A DNA stretch of 37,689 nt. Origin: DAIDKA01 sp036521075 (GTDB lineage Bacteria; Pseudomonadota; Gammaproteobacteria; Steroidobacterales; Steroidobacteraceae). The position numbers and the translations under genes were made by a program. Below, in pieces: positions 1 through 8,197 of the stretch; positions within the stretch are counted from its first letter, which is position 1, and the number at the start of each line of letters is the position of its first letter. The notes beneath the pieces are model-generated. The model saw nothing but the letters and a program-made list of their open reading frames with translations, did no database searches and was not told the origin of the DNA. The stretch spans positions 1 to 37,689 of the forward strand of contig DATDIL010000097.1 in NCBI GenBank assembly GCA_036521075.1, written 5' to 3'.

Positions 1-1829
1 GAGACCACGGTCAGTACTTCCGGAAAGCTGCCGATGACCCGGCGCATCCGGTTCACATAACCGTTGCTGGCCTCGAGCGACACCGAGGTGGGCATGGTGG
101 CGCGGACCCAGAAGTTGCCTTCCTCGAGGCGCGGCAGGAACTCCAGCCCGAGGCCATGCGCGGCAATTGCTGCTATGCCGAGCAGCAACACCAGGCCGCC
201 CAGCGTGATGATGCAATTGGCCAGGGCAAACTCAACCACCGGCTCATACCCTCGGCGCAGCCACCGCACCAGCAAGGTTTCAGTCTCGGTTACGTTCGAT
301 GGCAACAACAACGCGCACAGCGCCGGGGAAATAGTAAACGTGGCGATGAGACCGCCGGCGATGGCATAGCCATAGGTGCGGGCCATCGGTCCGAATATAT
401 GTCCCTCGATGCCGCTGAGTGTGAACAGGGGCACGAATCCGGCGATGATGATGGCGGCGGCGAACAGGATCGACTGGTTGACTTCCGTGGCGGCGTTGGC
501 GATCACGGCGAATTTGCCGCGGAACTGGGTGTTGCCGCGAACCACTTGCAACAGCGCCCCGCCGGCGCGCCGCGCCTCGGCACTCTCACCGAGGTGGCGG
601 AAGATGTTTTCCACCATGATGACAGTGGCATCCACGATCAGCCCGAAGTCGATTGCGCCGACCGAAAGCAGGTTGGCGGACTCGCCACGCACCAGCATCA
701 GGCCGATGGCAAATGCGAGCGCGAAAGGGATCGTCGCAGCGACGATTACCGCGCTGCGCAGATTGCCGAGGAATGCCCATTGCAGCAGGAAGATCAATAC
801 GATTCCGGCGAGCACATTGTGCAGCACCGTCCCGGTCGTCAGGTGGATGAGGTCGGAGCGATCGTAGATTCGCTCGATGTGTACGCCTGGTGGCAGCAGA
901 CCTGAGCGGTTGATCTTGCTGACCTCGGCTTTGACCCGCTCGATCGTCGGCATGCTCTGGGCGCCCCGGCGCATGAGCACGATGCCTTGGACGATGTCAT
1001 CATTGTTGCCGATCCCGGCAATGCCCAACCGCGGTTGATGTCCGATCTGGACCTTCGCCACGTCTTCGACGCGTACGGCCACGCCGTGATTGAGGGTCAC
1101 CATGGTGTGGTCGATGTCCTGCACCGAGTGGATCAACCCCACGCCGCGCACGACTGCCGATTGCGGGCCGACATCGACCGTCTGGCCGCCCACGTTGACG
1201 TTGCTGTTGCCCAGCGCCTGCAGCACCTGGGGCAGGGTGACACCGTAATGCTGCAGCCGCTGCTGATCGACATTGACATCGTAGGTACGGGTCTTGCCGC
1301 CCCAACCGGTCACATCCACCACGCCGGGTACGGCCTTGAAGCGCCGTTCCAGAACCCAGTCCTCCAGGGTCTTCAGGTCAGTGACCGAGTATCCCGGCGG
1401 CCCCACGACCTGGTAGCGGTAAATCTCGCCGATGGGACTGGTGGGCGAGATCTGTGGCGTGGCGCCGTTGACCAGGCGTGGCAGTTGCGCGAGACGGTTG
1501 ATGACCCACTGTTCGGCCTGATCGTAGGTGAAGTCGTAGGTAAACTGCACCTTCACATCGGACAGTCCGAACAGCGAGATCGTTCGCACCGAGGTGACGT
1601 GCGGGATACCCGCCATCTGGACTTCGATGGGGATGGTCACGTAGCGCTCAATCTCCTCGGCAGACTGCCCGGAGCTTTGCGTGACGATGTCGACGAGGGG
1701 CGGGACGGGGTCCGGATAGGCCTCGATATTCAGCGAGCGGAAGCCGAGGGCACCGGCGATGAGTGCCAGCGGCAGAAGCAGGGCCAGGAAGATGCGCTGG
1801 CGAAGCGCGAACGTAATGAGCGCGTTCAA
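1..1829 (-). CDS. Heavy-metal RND efflux pump, CzcA/CusA family (3' part outside window)
   Basis: Inner-membrane proton-driven pump of a tripartite heavy-metal exporter; 609 codons are visible and the C-terminal part lies beyond base 1. The N-terminus (NALITFALRQRIF) is typical of the family. Transmembrane helix 4 carries the charged signature D394-F-G-x3-D400 followed by E407-N. This has the spacing of the three acidic residues required in CzcA (D402, D408, E415), so export of divalent cations (Zn, Co, Cd, Ni) is more likely than Cu(I)/Ag(I). The start is a TTG whose last two bases form the TGA stop of the adaptor gene (TTGA overlap), which implies translational coupling. No outer-membrane factor lies upstream; it may follow downstream, outside the window. 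Family assignment is secure; the metal is inferred. Confidence 0.93.
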   Translation of the reverse strand, partial: MNALITFALRQRIFLALLLPLALIAGALGFRSLNIEAYPDPVPPLVDIVTQSSGQSAEEIERYVTIPIEVQMAGIPHVTSVRTISLFGLSDVKVQFTYDFTYDQAEQWVINRLAQLPRLVNGATPQISPTSPIGEIYRYQVVGPPGYSVTDLKTLEDWVLERRFKAVPGVVDVTGWGGKTRTYDVNVDQQRLQHYGVTLPQVLQALGNSNVNVGGQTVDVGPQSAVVRGVGLIHSVQDIDHTMVTLNHGVAVRVEDVAKVQIGHQPRLGIAGIGNNDDIVQGIVLMRRGAQSMPTIERVKAEVSKINRSGLLPPGVHIERIYDRSDLIHLTTGTVLHNVLAGIVLIFLLQWAFLGNLRSAVIVAATIPFALAFAIGLMLVRGESANLLSVGAIDFGLIVDATVIMVENIFRHLGESAEARRAGGALLQVVRGNTQFRGKFAVIANAATEVNQSILFAAAIIIAGFVPLFTLSGIEGHIFGPMARTYGYAIAGGLIATFTISPALCALLLPSNVTETETLLVRWLRRGYEPVVEFALANCIITLGGLVLLLGIAAIAAHGLGLEFLPRLEEGNFWVRATMPTSVSLEASNGYVNRMRRVIGSFPEVLTVV

Positions 1830-3031
1830 TCCGGCTGCGCCGCGGTGTCTATAAAGAGGCTGCCAGTGACGACGATTCGCTCGCCTGCCGCGAGACCCTG
1901 CCGTACTTCGGTTAATGCACCGTTGGTACGTCCGCTCTGAATGGCACGTTCCTGCAGCACCCCGTCGGCGCGGACCACCCAGACATGTGCCTGCTCGCCC
2001 TCGCGAACAATGGCGCCCGACGGAACCGCGGGCGCCAGCGAATCGGCGCTGGTGACGATCTCGGATGTGGTGAACATTGCGGGCTTCAAGCGCCCATCGG
2101 GGTTGGGGACGGTCGCGCGTATGAGGACCCGATGCGTGGCCGGATCGACCTCGGCACCCACTGATTGCACCGTGGCGCGATACTCGCGTTGCGGCAGCGA
2201 CTGCACATGGATGTGAATCACCTGACCGGGTGAAATGGCTGCCGCGTCCATGTCCCGGACCGCACAAAGCAGCCACACGGTGGACAGATCCGCGACCGTG
2301 AAGATCGGCGTCGAATCGCCGGCCTGCACGACCTGCCCGGGACCGATCTGCCGGTTGATCACCAGGCCGGTGATCGGTGATGTAATGGTTGCGTTGGCAC
2401 TGACGGCACCTGCCGCCTCCAGCGCTTGAATCTGCACATCGGAGCTGCCAAGCACCCGCAGCTTGCCCCGAGCCGCCGCCAAGCCGGTCTGCGCGACCGT
2501 CAGATCCGCCTGCGACTGCTGCCAGTCCTGCAATGACCCGCCATGCGAGTCGTAGGCGGCGTGTCGACGTGTTTCATTCAGGCGGGCCAGCCGGGCCTGT
2601 GATAGCGCGGTGATGAGGGCGCTTTGGGCATCCAGATTCTCGCTCGCGTCAAGGCTGACCAGGGAGGCGCCGCTGTGAACGCGGTCGCCGATGCCGGCCA
2701 ATACGCGCACGACGTGGCCCGAATAGGGGGAAAAAACCTGGGTCGTCGTGTCGGCATTGACTGCGATCTGGCCATCCGCGATCACCGCATCGTGGAATCG
2801 AGCGGTTTTTACGGTCGCGATCCCAAGAGTGCTGAGCTGCTCGGAGGTCAATCGCACCTGGCCTGCGGTGGGTGCAAAGCCGGACGCGTCGGCTGAATGT
2901 GCAGGTTTTCTGCCCAGGGCCATCCACAGCACGGCGATGACGACTACGATGCCCGTCATGATGATGACGGCACGCAGCTGCCGACCTATCGGCAGTGCAC
3001 GGCGCTGCAGGATGGAGTTGTCGTCTTGCAT
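1826..3031 (-). CDS. Heavy-metal efflux membrane-fusion (HlyD/CzcB-type) adaptor
   Basis: Periplasmic adaptor linking the RND pump at 1-1829 to an outer-membrane channel; 401 aa. It has a single membrane anchor at about residues 17-40, then a CzcB-like segment around RLTSEQLSTLGIAT, a split lipoyl/barrel-sandwich domain (near VFSPYSGHVVRV and ITSPITGLVINR), a short Gln/Ala-rich helical hairpin between them, and a beta-barrel plus membrane-proximal domain at the C-terminus. The ATG at 3031 is preferred; the longer frame to 3124 would add 31 Arg-rich residues and run into the divergent promoter region. No histidine-rich metal-binding N-terminus is visible. It is the first gene of the two-gene unit and divergent from the methyltransferase at 3164. 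Confidence 0.9.
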   Translation of the reverse strand: MQDDNSILQRRALPIGRQLRAVIIMTGIVVVIAVLWMALGRKPAHSADASGFAPTAGQVRLTSEQLSTLGIATVKTARFHDAVIADGQIAVNADTTTQVFSPYSGHVVRVLAGIGDRVHSGASLVSLDASENLDAQSALITALSQARLARLNETRRHAAYDSHGGSLQDWQQSQADLTVAQTGLAAARGKLRVLGSSDVQIQALEAAGAVSANATITSPITGLVINRQIGPGQVVQAGDSTPIFTVADLSTVWLLCAVRDMDAAAISPGQVIHIHVQSLPQREYRATVQSVGAEVDPATHRVLIRATVPNPDGRLKPAMFTTSEIVTSADSLAPAVPSGAIVREGEQAHVWVVRADGVLQERAIQSGRTNGALTEVRQGLAAGERIVVTGSLFIDTAAQPD

Positions 3032-3163
3032 TCTGGCTTCAAATCGCTCGGGGGTTCGCCGCAGTGCAGTGTAGCGGCCTGACGGTTTCCGAACCCTTAC
3101 ACCCCCTGCGAAGCAGGAGAACACGGACGCGAACTGTGGCGTGGCTCACATCAAAGTGAAACA
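3032..3163. promoter_or_regulatory. Divergent intergenic region, metal pump / methyltransferase
   Basis: This 132-bp gap must hold the promoters of both divergent units. It contains an imperfect palindrome, GGTT-N4-AACC at 3084-3095, and a short hairpin, CCTGC-GAA-GCAGG at 3105-3117, about 47 bases before the methyltransferase start. On the minus strand a TACACT hexamer near 3069-3074 could be a -10 element for the pump operon, but I find no convincing -35. No regulator gene of the MerR or CzcR type is adjacent. Confidence 0.3.
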
Positions 3164-4027
3164 ATGCAAGCCGTGAAAGACGACTCGCCCAGTCGGACCG
3201 CGTATGGCGTTGCCATGAGTCGTGCAGCACATCAGATTTTCGATCTGCCCCGGGTCTTCGAGGATCCGACCGCCCTGACCATTCTCGGGCCCAAGATCAC
3301 GGGGGGCATACGCGCTGCGCAGCGGCGCTTCAATAGCCGCTACGCGCGCTACCTGCGCGCCTTCCTGGTGGCGCGCAGCCGTCTCGCCGAGGAGGCGCTG
3401 GCCGAGGCAGTCGCCCGCGGAGTGCGTCAGTACGTACTGTTGGGTGCGGGTTTGGATACTTTCGCGTATCGCAATCCGCACGCGACGGGAGGGCTGCGCG
3501 TTTTCGAGGTGGATCATCCGGCCACGCAGGAATGGAAGCGGCAGTTGGTCAGTCATGCGCGCCTGAAATCCCAAGGGTCTCTGGTCTATGTTCCCGTGAA
3601 CTTTGAGCGCGAACTGCTGGCGCAGCGGCTGCTCGCCAATGGCTTCCAACCGGAGGAGCCGGCGTTCTTCTCCTGGCTGGGCGTCACCATGTACCTGACT
3701 CAGGATGCAATCCAGGAGACGCTGCGCTTCGTGGCCCAGAGCAAGGTCAGTCGCAGCGGGATCATCTTCGACTACCTGACGCTACCGCCGCGCTGGAATT
3801 ATCTGCGGCGCTGGGGATTGAAATTGCTGATGCGGCGAGTCGCCGCCGCCGGGGAGCCGTGGCGGACGTTCTTCGATCCGGCAGTGCTGCAGGCGGATTT
3901 GACGCGGCTGGGCTTTGCGACCGTCCGGGACCTCGGGCGTGAAGAGATCAACGCCCGTTTTTTCGACAACGCCGGCGCGCGCTTGCGCGTCGGCGGGACT
4001 GGTCGGGTGGTCTTGGCCCGGATCTGA
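3164..4027 (+). CDS. Class I SAM-dependent methyltransferase, LCMT/TIGR00027-like
   Basis: A 287-aa predicted cytosolic methyltransferase of the leucine-carboxyl-methyltransferase-like group often annotated as putative SAM-dependent methyltransferase (TIGR00027). The SAM-binding glycine motif is LLGAGLDTFAYR at about residues 92-103; the acidic partner strand follows as FEVDHPATQEWK at about 113-124, both hallmarks of the family. The N-terminal SRTAYGVAMSRAAHQIFD also fits. The substrate cannot be predicted; paralogues in actinobacteria and proteobacteria act on varied small molecules. The ATG at 3164 has only a weak purine-rich site upstream. The gene ends 6 bases from the convergent VOC gene, and its role relative to the divergent metal pump is unknown. 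Confidence 0.85.
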   Translation: MQAVKDDSPSRTAYGVAMSRAAHQIFDLPRVFEDPTALTILGPKITGGIRAAQRRFNSRYARYLRAFLVARSRLAEEALAEAVARGVRQYVLLGAGLDTFAYRNPHATGGLRVFEVDHPATQEWKRQLVSHARLKSQGSLVYVPVNFERELLAQRLLANGFQPEEPAFFSWLGVTMYLTQDAIQETLRFVAQSKVSRSGIIFDYLTLPPRWNYLRRWGLKLLMRRVAAAGEPWRTFFDPAVLQADLTRLGFATVRDLGREEINARFFDNAGARLRVGGTGRVVLARI

Positions 4028-4033
4028 AGCGGA

Positions 4034-4489
4034 TCAGTGCTTCGGCTGCTGGAGCATTTCGATGTGATTGCCGGCCGGATCCACCGCCAGGCCGATCGTG
4101 ATGCCGGTGTTGCCGAACACGAACGGCGCGCGCTCCATCTTGCCACCGGCGGCCACGATGGCGGCGGCCATCGCTTTCATGTCGGTGACATTGAAGATGA
4201 CATGGGCGATGGTGTCCTTTATGTCATCCGAGTCGCGGTGCATTATCACAATCTGTGCGGCTGCGTTCGCCTTCGCGGCGGCTACCGAGTCGCCGAAGTT
4301 GAGCATGACTTCGTTCTTGCCGATCTTCTGGACTTCCTGCATTCCAAAGGCCGTTTCATAGAACTTCTCCACCGCGGGCAGATCCGCAGCACCGACGCGC
4401 GCCGCATTCAGCGTCACCCCTGCCTGTGCGCTCAGCACAACGAGCAGTGAAGCACCTAGCCCCAGACCCATCTTTGCCGTGTTGATCAT
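4034..4489 (-). CDS. Secreted VOC (glyoxalase/bleomycin-resistance fold) protein
   Basis: A 151-aa protein with a Sec signal peptide (about residues 1-23, ending SAQA) followed by one vicinal-oxygen-chelate domain. Visible family features are the opening strand and helix with FYETAFGM, the central IAHVIFNVTDM segment and the terminal DPAGNHIEML motif, whose Glu is a usual metal ligand. VOC domains cover glyoxalases, dioxygenases and binding proteins, so the reaction is open. Export to the periplasm is unusual for glyoxalase I and argues against that role. A strong ribosome binding site (AAGGGG) lies about 8 bases before the ATG. It lies 40 bases downstream of the EF-G gene on the same strand. 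Confidence 0.85.
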   Translation of the reverse strand: MINTAKMGLGLGASLLVVLSAQAGVTLNAARVGAADLPAVEKFYETAFGMQEVQKIGKNEVMLNFGDSVAAAKANAAAQIVIMHRDSDDIKDTIAHVIFNVTDMKAMAAAIVAAGGKMERAPFVFGNTGITIGLAVDPAGNHIEMLQQPKH

Positions 4490-4529
4490 GTTGCATTCCC
4501 CTTTGGTTGGTATTTTGGGTGCCGTTCGA

Positions 4530-6674
4530 TCAGGCCGCGGGCTTGGTCGCCTTCTCGATGACTTCCTCGGCCACGTTGCGCGGCACCGGATCGTAATGCG
4601 AAAACTCCATCGTGTACGAGGCGCGACCGCTGGTCATGCCGCGCAGATGGCCGATGTAGCCGAACATCTCGGACAGCGGCACGGTGGCTACCACGGCGAC
4701 GTTCGTTCCGCGCTCCAGCTGATCCATGATCGCACCGCGGCGCCGATTGATGTCGCCGATGACATCGCCCAGATAATCCCCCGGTGTCACGGTTTCCACC
4801 TTCATCACCGGTTCCAACAGAATTGGTCCGGCCTTGCGCATGGCCTCACGGAAGCAGGCCTTGGCGGCGATTTCGAAGGTCAGGGCGTTGGAGTCGACAT
4901 CGTGGTAGCTGCCGTCAGTGAGGGTTGCCTTGAAGTCCACCGTGGGGAACTTGGCGAGCACGCCCTGTTCCATCTGCTGACGCAGCCCCTTCTCCACCGC
5001 AGGCACGTATTCGCGGGGCACCGAGCCGCCACTGGTTGCGTCGACAAACTCAAAGCCTTTGGAGCGATCCTGAGGCTCGAAGGTGATCCACACCTCGGCG
5101 AACTGGCCCGAACCGCCGGTCTGCTTCTTGTGAACGTACTGTTCGTCGACCCTCCTGGTGATGGTCTCGCGGTAAGCAACCTGGGGTTCGCCCATGACGC
5201 CTTCGACATTGAATTCGGTGCGCATGCGATCGAGCGTCACTTCCAGGTGCAGCTCGCCCATGCCGCGCAGCAGCGTCTGCAGCGTGTCGCGGTCGGTCTC
5301 CATATGCAGGGAGGGATCGGCACGCACCATCTTGCCCAGCGCAGCGCCGAACTTCTCCTGGTCGGCCTTGTTCTTGGCCTGTACTGACACGCTGATCACA
5401 GGTTCCGGGAAGCGCATGCGCTCCAGAATCACCGGATTGGCGGAGTCGCTCAGCGTGTCACCGGTTTCGGTGTCGGTGAGTGAAACCAGCGCAATGATGT
5501 CACCGGCGCGCGCCTCCTCGATGGGATTGGCTTCCTTGGCGAACATCTCGACCATACGGCCGATCTTTTCGCGCTTGCCACGCGTGGTGTTCTGCACCGA
5601 GGCCCCCTTGGTGAGCACGCCGGAATAGATGCGCACGAAGGTCAGCGCACCATAGCTATCGTTGATGACCTTGAAGGCGAGTGCCGAGAACGGCTCGTCA
5701 TCCGAGCATTTGCGCTCACCGATCGGTTCGCCATCTGCGTCCACGGTGTTGATGGCGGCCACGTCGGTGGGAGCCGGCAGATAGTCGACGACGGCGTCCA
5801 GCACCTGCTGCACGCCCTTGTTCTTGTACGAGGAGCCGCACAGCACCGGGGTGAACACGCCATGCAATGTGCCCTTGCGCAGACATTCGCGCAAAATGTC
5901 GGCCGAAGGAACCTTGGCGTCGCTGATGAACGCCTCCATGGCCGCATCATCCATTTCCAGGCAGGTGTCGACCAGCTCCGAGCGGTACTGTGCAATCTTG
6001 GCCAGCAACTTGATATCGCCGGGGTTCGTCAAGCCGACCCGGCTGGCCAGATCAGGGGTGATCTCAAGGGTGCGCCACTCGGCATCCTTGTCGTCCGAAT
6101 CCCATACCAGCGCCTGCATCTCGACCAGGTCGACCATGCCCTTGAAGTCATCTTCCGACCCGATCGGCAGCTGCACCGGCAGCGGTCGGGCGCCGAGGCG
6201 CTTCTTGATCATGTCCACGCAACGCTCGAAATTTGCACCGCTGCGATCCATTTTGTTCACATAGCACAGGCGCGGGACGTCGTAATTGTCCGCGAGGCGC
6301 CAGTTGGTCTCCGACTGCGGCTCCACTCCTGCCACTCCGTCGAATACGACCACGGCGCCGTCGAGCACGCGCAGGGAACGATTCACCTCGATCGTGAAGT
6401 CGACGTGTCCGGGGGTGTCGATGAGATTGATCTTCTTGTCACGCCAGAACGTGGAAACGGCCGCGCTTTGAATCGTGATGCCGCGCTTCTGTTCCTGTTC
6501 GAGGTAGTCCGTCGTGGTGGACGTCTTCAGGTCCTTGGTATCATGGATGTCGATGATCGTGTGCTTGCGCCCGGTGTAATAGAGGATGCGCTCGGTCGTC
6601 GTGGTCTTGCCGGCGTCCACGTGGGCGATGATGCCGATATTGCGAATGTCGGCAAGGGCGGTCGTTCGGGCCAT
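4530..6674 (-). CDS. fusA: Elongation factor G paralogue (stand-alone)
   Basis: A 714-aa translational GTPase with all EF-G domains. G1 is AHVDAGKTT (17-25), G3 is DTPGH (86-90, with the catalytic His) and G4 is NKMD (140-143); domain IV contains HKKQTGGSGQFAEV and domain V ends with SEMFGYIGHLRGMTSGRAS. It promotes ribosome translocation and possibly recycling. Compared with E. coli EF-G from memory, the switch I region (about 40-60) is about 5 residues longer and rich in Lys/Thr/Asp. The gene is not beside rpsL, rpsG or tuf, so it is probably a second EF-G rather than the str-operon copy, although no other copy can be seen here. The neighbours are a VOC protein and secreted proteins, with no functional link. 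The symbol denotes the family only. Confidence 0.93.
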   Translation of the reverse strand: MARTTALADIRNIGIIAHVDAGKTTTTERILYYTGRKHTIIDIHDTKDLKTSTTTDYLEQEQKRGITIQSAAVSTFWRDKKINLIDTPGHVDFTIEVNRSLRVLDGAVVVFDGVAGVEPQSETNWRLADNYDVPRLCYVNKMDRSGANFERCVDMIKKRLGARPLPVQLPIGSEDDFKGMVDLVEMQALVWDSDDKDAEWRTLEITPDLASRVGLTNPGDIKLLAKIAQYRSELVDTCLEMDDAAMEAFISDAKVPSADILRECLRKGTLHGVFTPVLCGSSYKNKGVQQVLDAVVDYLPAPTDVAAINTVDADGEPIGERKCSDDEPFSALAFKVINDSYGALTFVRIYSGVLTKGASVQNTTRGKREKIGRMVEMFAKEANPIEEARAGDIIALVSLTDTETGDTLSDSANPVILERMRFPEPVISVSVQAKNKADQEKFGAALGKMVRADPSLHMETDRDTLQTLLRGMGELHLEVTLDRMRTEFNVEGVMGEPQVAYRETITRRVDEQYVHKKQTGGSGQFAEVWITFEPQDRSKGFEFVDATSGGSVPREYVPAVEKGLRQQMEQGVLAKFPTVDFKATLTDGSYHDVDSNALTFEIAAKACFREAMRKAGPILLEPVMKVETVTPGDYLGDVIGDINRRRGAIMDQLERGTNVAVVATVPLSEMFGYIGHLRGMTSGRASYTMEFSHYDPVPRNVAEEVIEKATKPAA

Positions 6675-6860
6675 GTCAGGTTTCCATTACAGTTTCTTGG
6701 GCGTGAACACACGTGCCGACCAACCGCACTAATCGCTTGAAGTCGCGATGCAGTGATCTGATCTGGCGCGGGCATAGGTAGCCCACCATCATACACCAAC
6801 GCCCTCGGCCTGCCGAGGCGCCTTCTGAGGCGGGAGCTTCGCCTTAGGTCGTTCCTGGCT
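6675..6860. other. Intergenic region upstream of EF-G
   Basis: This 186-bp stretch separates the secreted-protein gene ending at 6861 from the EF-G gene start, both on the minus strand. It contains two adjacent hairpins (6803-6818 and 6819-6832) and, just beyond them on the minus strand, a TATGAT hexamer (reverse complement of 6788-6793) that could be a -10 element for EF-G with a leader of about 107 bases. I see no matching -35 and no small ORF with a good ribosome binding site. Confidence 0.3.
6803..6832 (-). terminator. Tandem hairpins, possible weak terminator
   Basis: Two neighbouring inverted repeats: CCTCGG-N4-CCGAGG (6803-6818) and CGCCT-TCTG-AGGCG (6819-6832). They follow the stop of the secreted-protein gene (6861) on the minus strand and precede the putative EF-G promoter. 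No U-tract follows, so they are not a classical intrinsic terminator; a pause or processing site is equally possible. Confidence 0.3.
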
Positions 6861-7661
6861 TCACGGCTTGGCTGCGGCCGGCGCGGGTGCGGAGCTGCCG
6901 CCCGGGTTCCCGATGCGCATACGGGTACCCCCAGTCTTGGGGTCCTGGTATTCCCGGTTGGATTCGCAGACATATTCCAGAATCTTGTAGCCGGGCTTGC
7001 GCCGGTATTTCCAGGTGAATTTCCACGGCTCGGTCAGATACTCAGGGTCCGTGACCGTCACCTGATCCTCGAAGATATCCTTGGCCAACATATGCATGCG
7101 CTCGTCGATCTGCATGTTGGCGCTGTGCGGTACGCCGCGGAAGCGCACCTCCTCTTTGATCCCCACCGTATTGACCAGCAGCGTGTCGCCTTCCCAGTGC
7201 CCCACCGAATGCCCCCAGAAGCCTGGCTCTGCATCATCGATCGGGATCTGCTTTTGATTCAGGTAAATGCGGCGCACCTGGTTGTACGCCTCCTCGATGA
7301 TGGTGATCTGCCCCGGGGTCTGCAGGACCTCCATCGGAAACATGGCCATCATCATGGCCGGCATGCCATCGGGCAGGCACTGGGCGTAGCCGCTGTACAG
7401 GGGCTGGCCACGCGCATCGGCTTCCTTGGCCGCTTTTTGCTGTGCCTCCCACTGGGCCATGTAGAGCGGTTTGAGGGGCGGGGCGGAGACCGGCGCCGCG
7501 CTCGTCTGCCGCGGATCGAGCTTCATCGTGCCGTAGCGGTCCCAGGCGCCGGTCAGCGCCGGGTGGCTGGGCACCGCCGCCTGCGCCTGTGCCAAGGCCC
7601 CATAGAGTGATGCGGTGACGACCGCCAGTGTCGCAGCTGCTGCGCGAATCATAGTGGTCAT
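6861..7661 (-). CDS. Conserved secreted protein, partner of DUF6152
   Basis: A 266-aa protein with a clear Sec signal peptide (about 1-28, AQAQAA). The mature part has Pro/Ala-rich segments, then LPDGMPAMMMAMFPMEVLQ with four or more Met residues, a FWGHSVGHWEGDTLLVNTVG motif at about 148-167, and a Tyr/Trp/Lys-rich C-terminal part, ending in an Ala/Pro tail. I recall the GHSxGHWEGDTLVVxT pattern from hypothetical secreted proteins of sphingomonads and Steroidobacter relatives, where it recurs beside DUF6152; no function is established to my knowledge. The ATG is supported by AGGGG about 6 bases upstream, and the gene starts 9 bases after DUF6152 ends, so the two are co-transcribed. A periplasmic role in binding a small molecule or metal is conjecture. 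Confidence 0.8.
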   Translation of the reverse strand: MTTMIRAAAATLAVVTASLYGALAQAQAAVPSHPALTGAWDRYGTMKLDPRQTSAAPVSAPPLKPLYMAQWEAQQKAAKEADARGQPLYSGYAQCLPDGMPAMMMAMFPMEVLQTPGQITIIEEAYNQVRRIYLNQKQIPIDDAEPGFWGHSVGHWEGDTLLVNTVGIKEEVRFRGVPHSANMQIDERMHMLAKDIFEDQVTVTDPEYLTEPWKFTWKYRRKPGYKILEYVCESNREYQDPKTGGTRMRIGNPGGSSAPAPAAAKP

Positions 7662-7670
7662 GCATAGCCC

Positions 7671-8078
7671 CTAATGGATGCTCGCTTTGCCGGCCGGAGC
7701 GCCGTTGTCAAATTTGCGGCCGTCAGCCAGGGTGACCTCCTTGAGCAACCCGCCGGCTTCCCCGGTGCGCAGCGGCGCGATGATGGTCGTGATCTTGTCG
7801 CCCACCTTGATCATGTTGAACTTCCAGCCGACGCGATCCAGGATCCCCGGATTGGCACACTCGATGGTGTAGTGCTTGAACTCACCTTTCTCATTGGTGC
7901 TGTCCAGGTCAATGTAGACGTGCGGATTGGTCCATTGGAAGTGGGTCACCGTCCCGGAAATCTTGATCTGGTGATCGTGGTCGAACATCGCAAAGGAGTG
8001 ATGGGCCTGGGCGCTGGCGGCCGCCAGCAGCAAACCGGCACACGCCAAGCCGGCAACGCGGATCTTGAACTGAAACAT
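7671..8078 (-). CDS. DUF6152 secreted protein
   Basis: A 135-aa periplasmic protein with a signal peptide (about 1-25, ASAQA) directly followed by HHSFAMFD, then GTVTHFQWTNPHVYI, the hallmark of DUF6152. The double His at the mature N-terminus resembles an exposed metal-binding start, which is an inference. Function is unknown. The ATG at 8078 is preferred over the GTG at 8084 because the GAGGGGGA ribosome binding site then lies at proper spacing. First gene of a two-gene unit with 6861-7661 and divergent from the MFS gene. Confidence 0.85.
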   Translation of the reverse strand: MFQFKIRVAGLACAGLLLAAASAQAHHSFAMFDHDHQIKISGTVTHFQWTNPHVYIDLDSTNEKGEFKHYTIECANPGILDRVGWKFNMIKVGDKITTIIAPLRTGEAGGLLKEVTLADGRKFDNGAPAGKASIH

Positions 8079-8125
8079 CCTCACTTCCCCCTCAGGTTTC
8101 CGGAGCCGCCTGCGCCCCGATTGTG

Positions 8126-8153
8126 ATTTTAAATCATAGCACTACCGGGGCAA
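8126..8153 (-). promoter_or_regulatory. Candidate promoter for the DUF6152 unit
   Basis: On the minus strand, TTGCCC (8148-8153) and TAAAAT (8126-8131) are separated by 16 bases, a reasonable sigma-70 pair about 48 bases before the ATG. The -10 lies inside a 13-base near-palindrome, TGATTT-T-AAATCA (8124-8136), which could serve as an operator. Confidence 0.45.
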
Positions 8154-8156
8154 TTA

Positions 8157-8174
8157 CCTAGTGCGAGTGCTAGG
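8157..8174. repeat. Inverted repeat CCTAG-N8-CTAGG before the MFS gene
   Basis: A perfect 5-base inverted repeat with an 8-base spacer, 24 bases upstream of the MFS start; the interior also repeats AGTGC twice in tandem. It could be an operator or a small leader hairpin for 8198-9481. It is short enough to be chance. Confidence 0.3.
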
Positions 8175-8197
8175 CGGGATGCTACTGTCCCGAGCCA

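Noticed and set aside
987..1940. 317-codon plus-strand frame opposite the metal pump
   Set aside because: The minus strand translates without interruption into CzcA-like protein over 609 codons and the plus frame has no family features.
4479..6740. Plus-strand open frames opposite EF-G
   Set aside because: Antisense of a highly conserved GTPase in GC-rich DNA; no ribosome binding site or domain.
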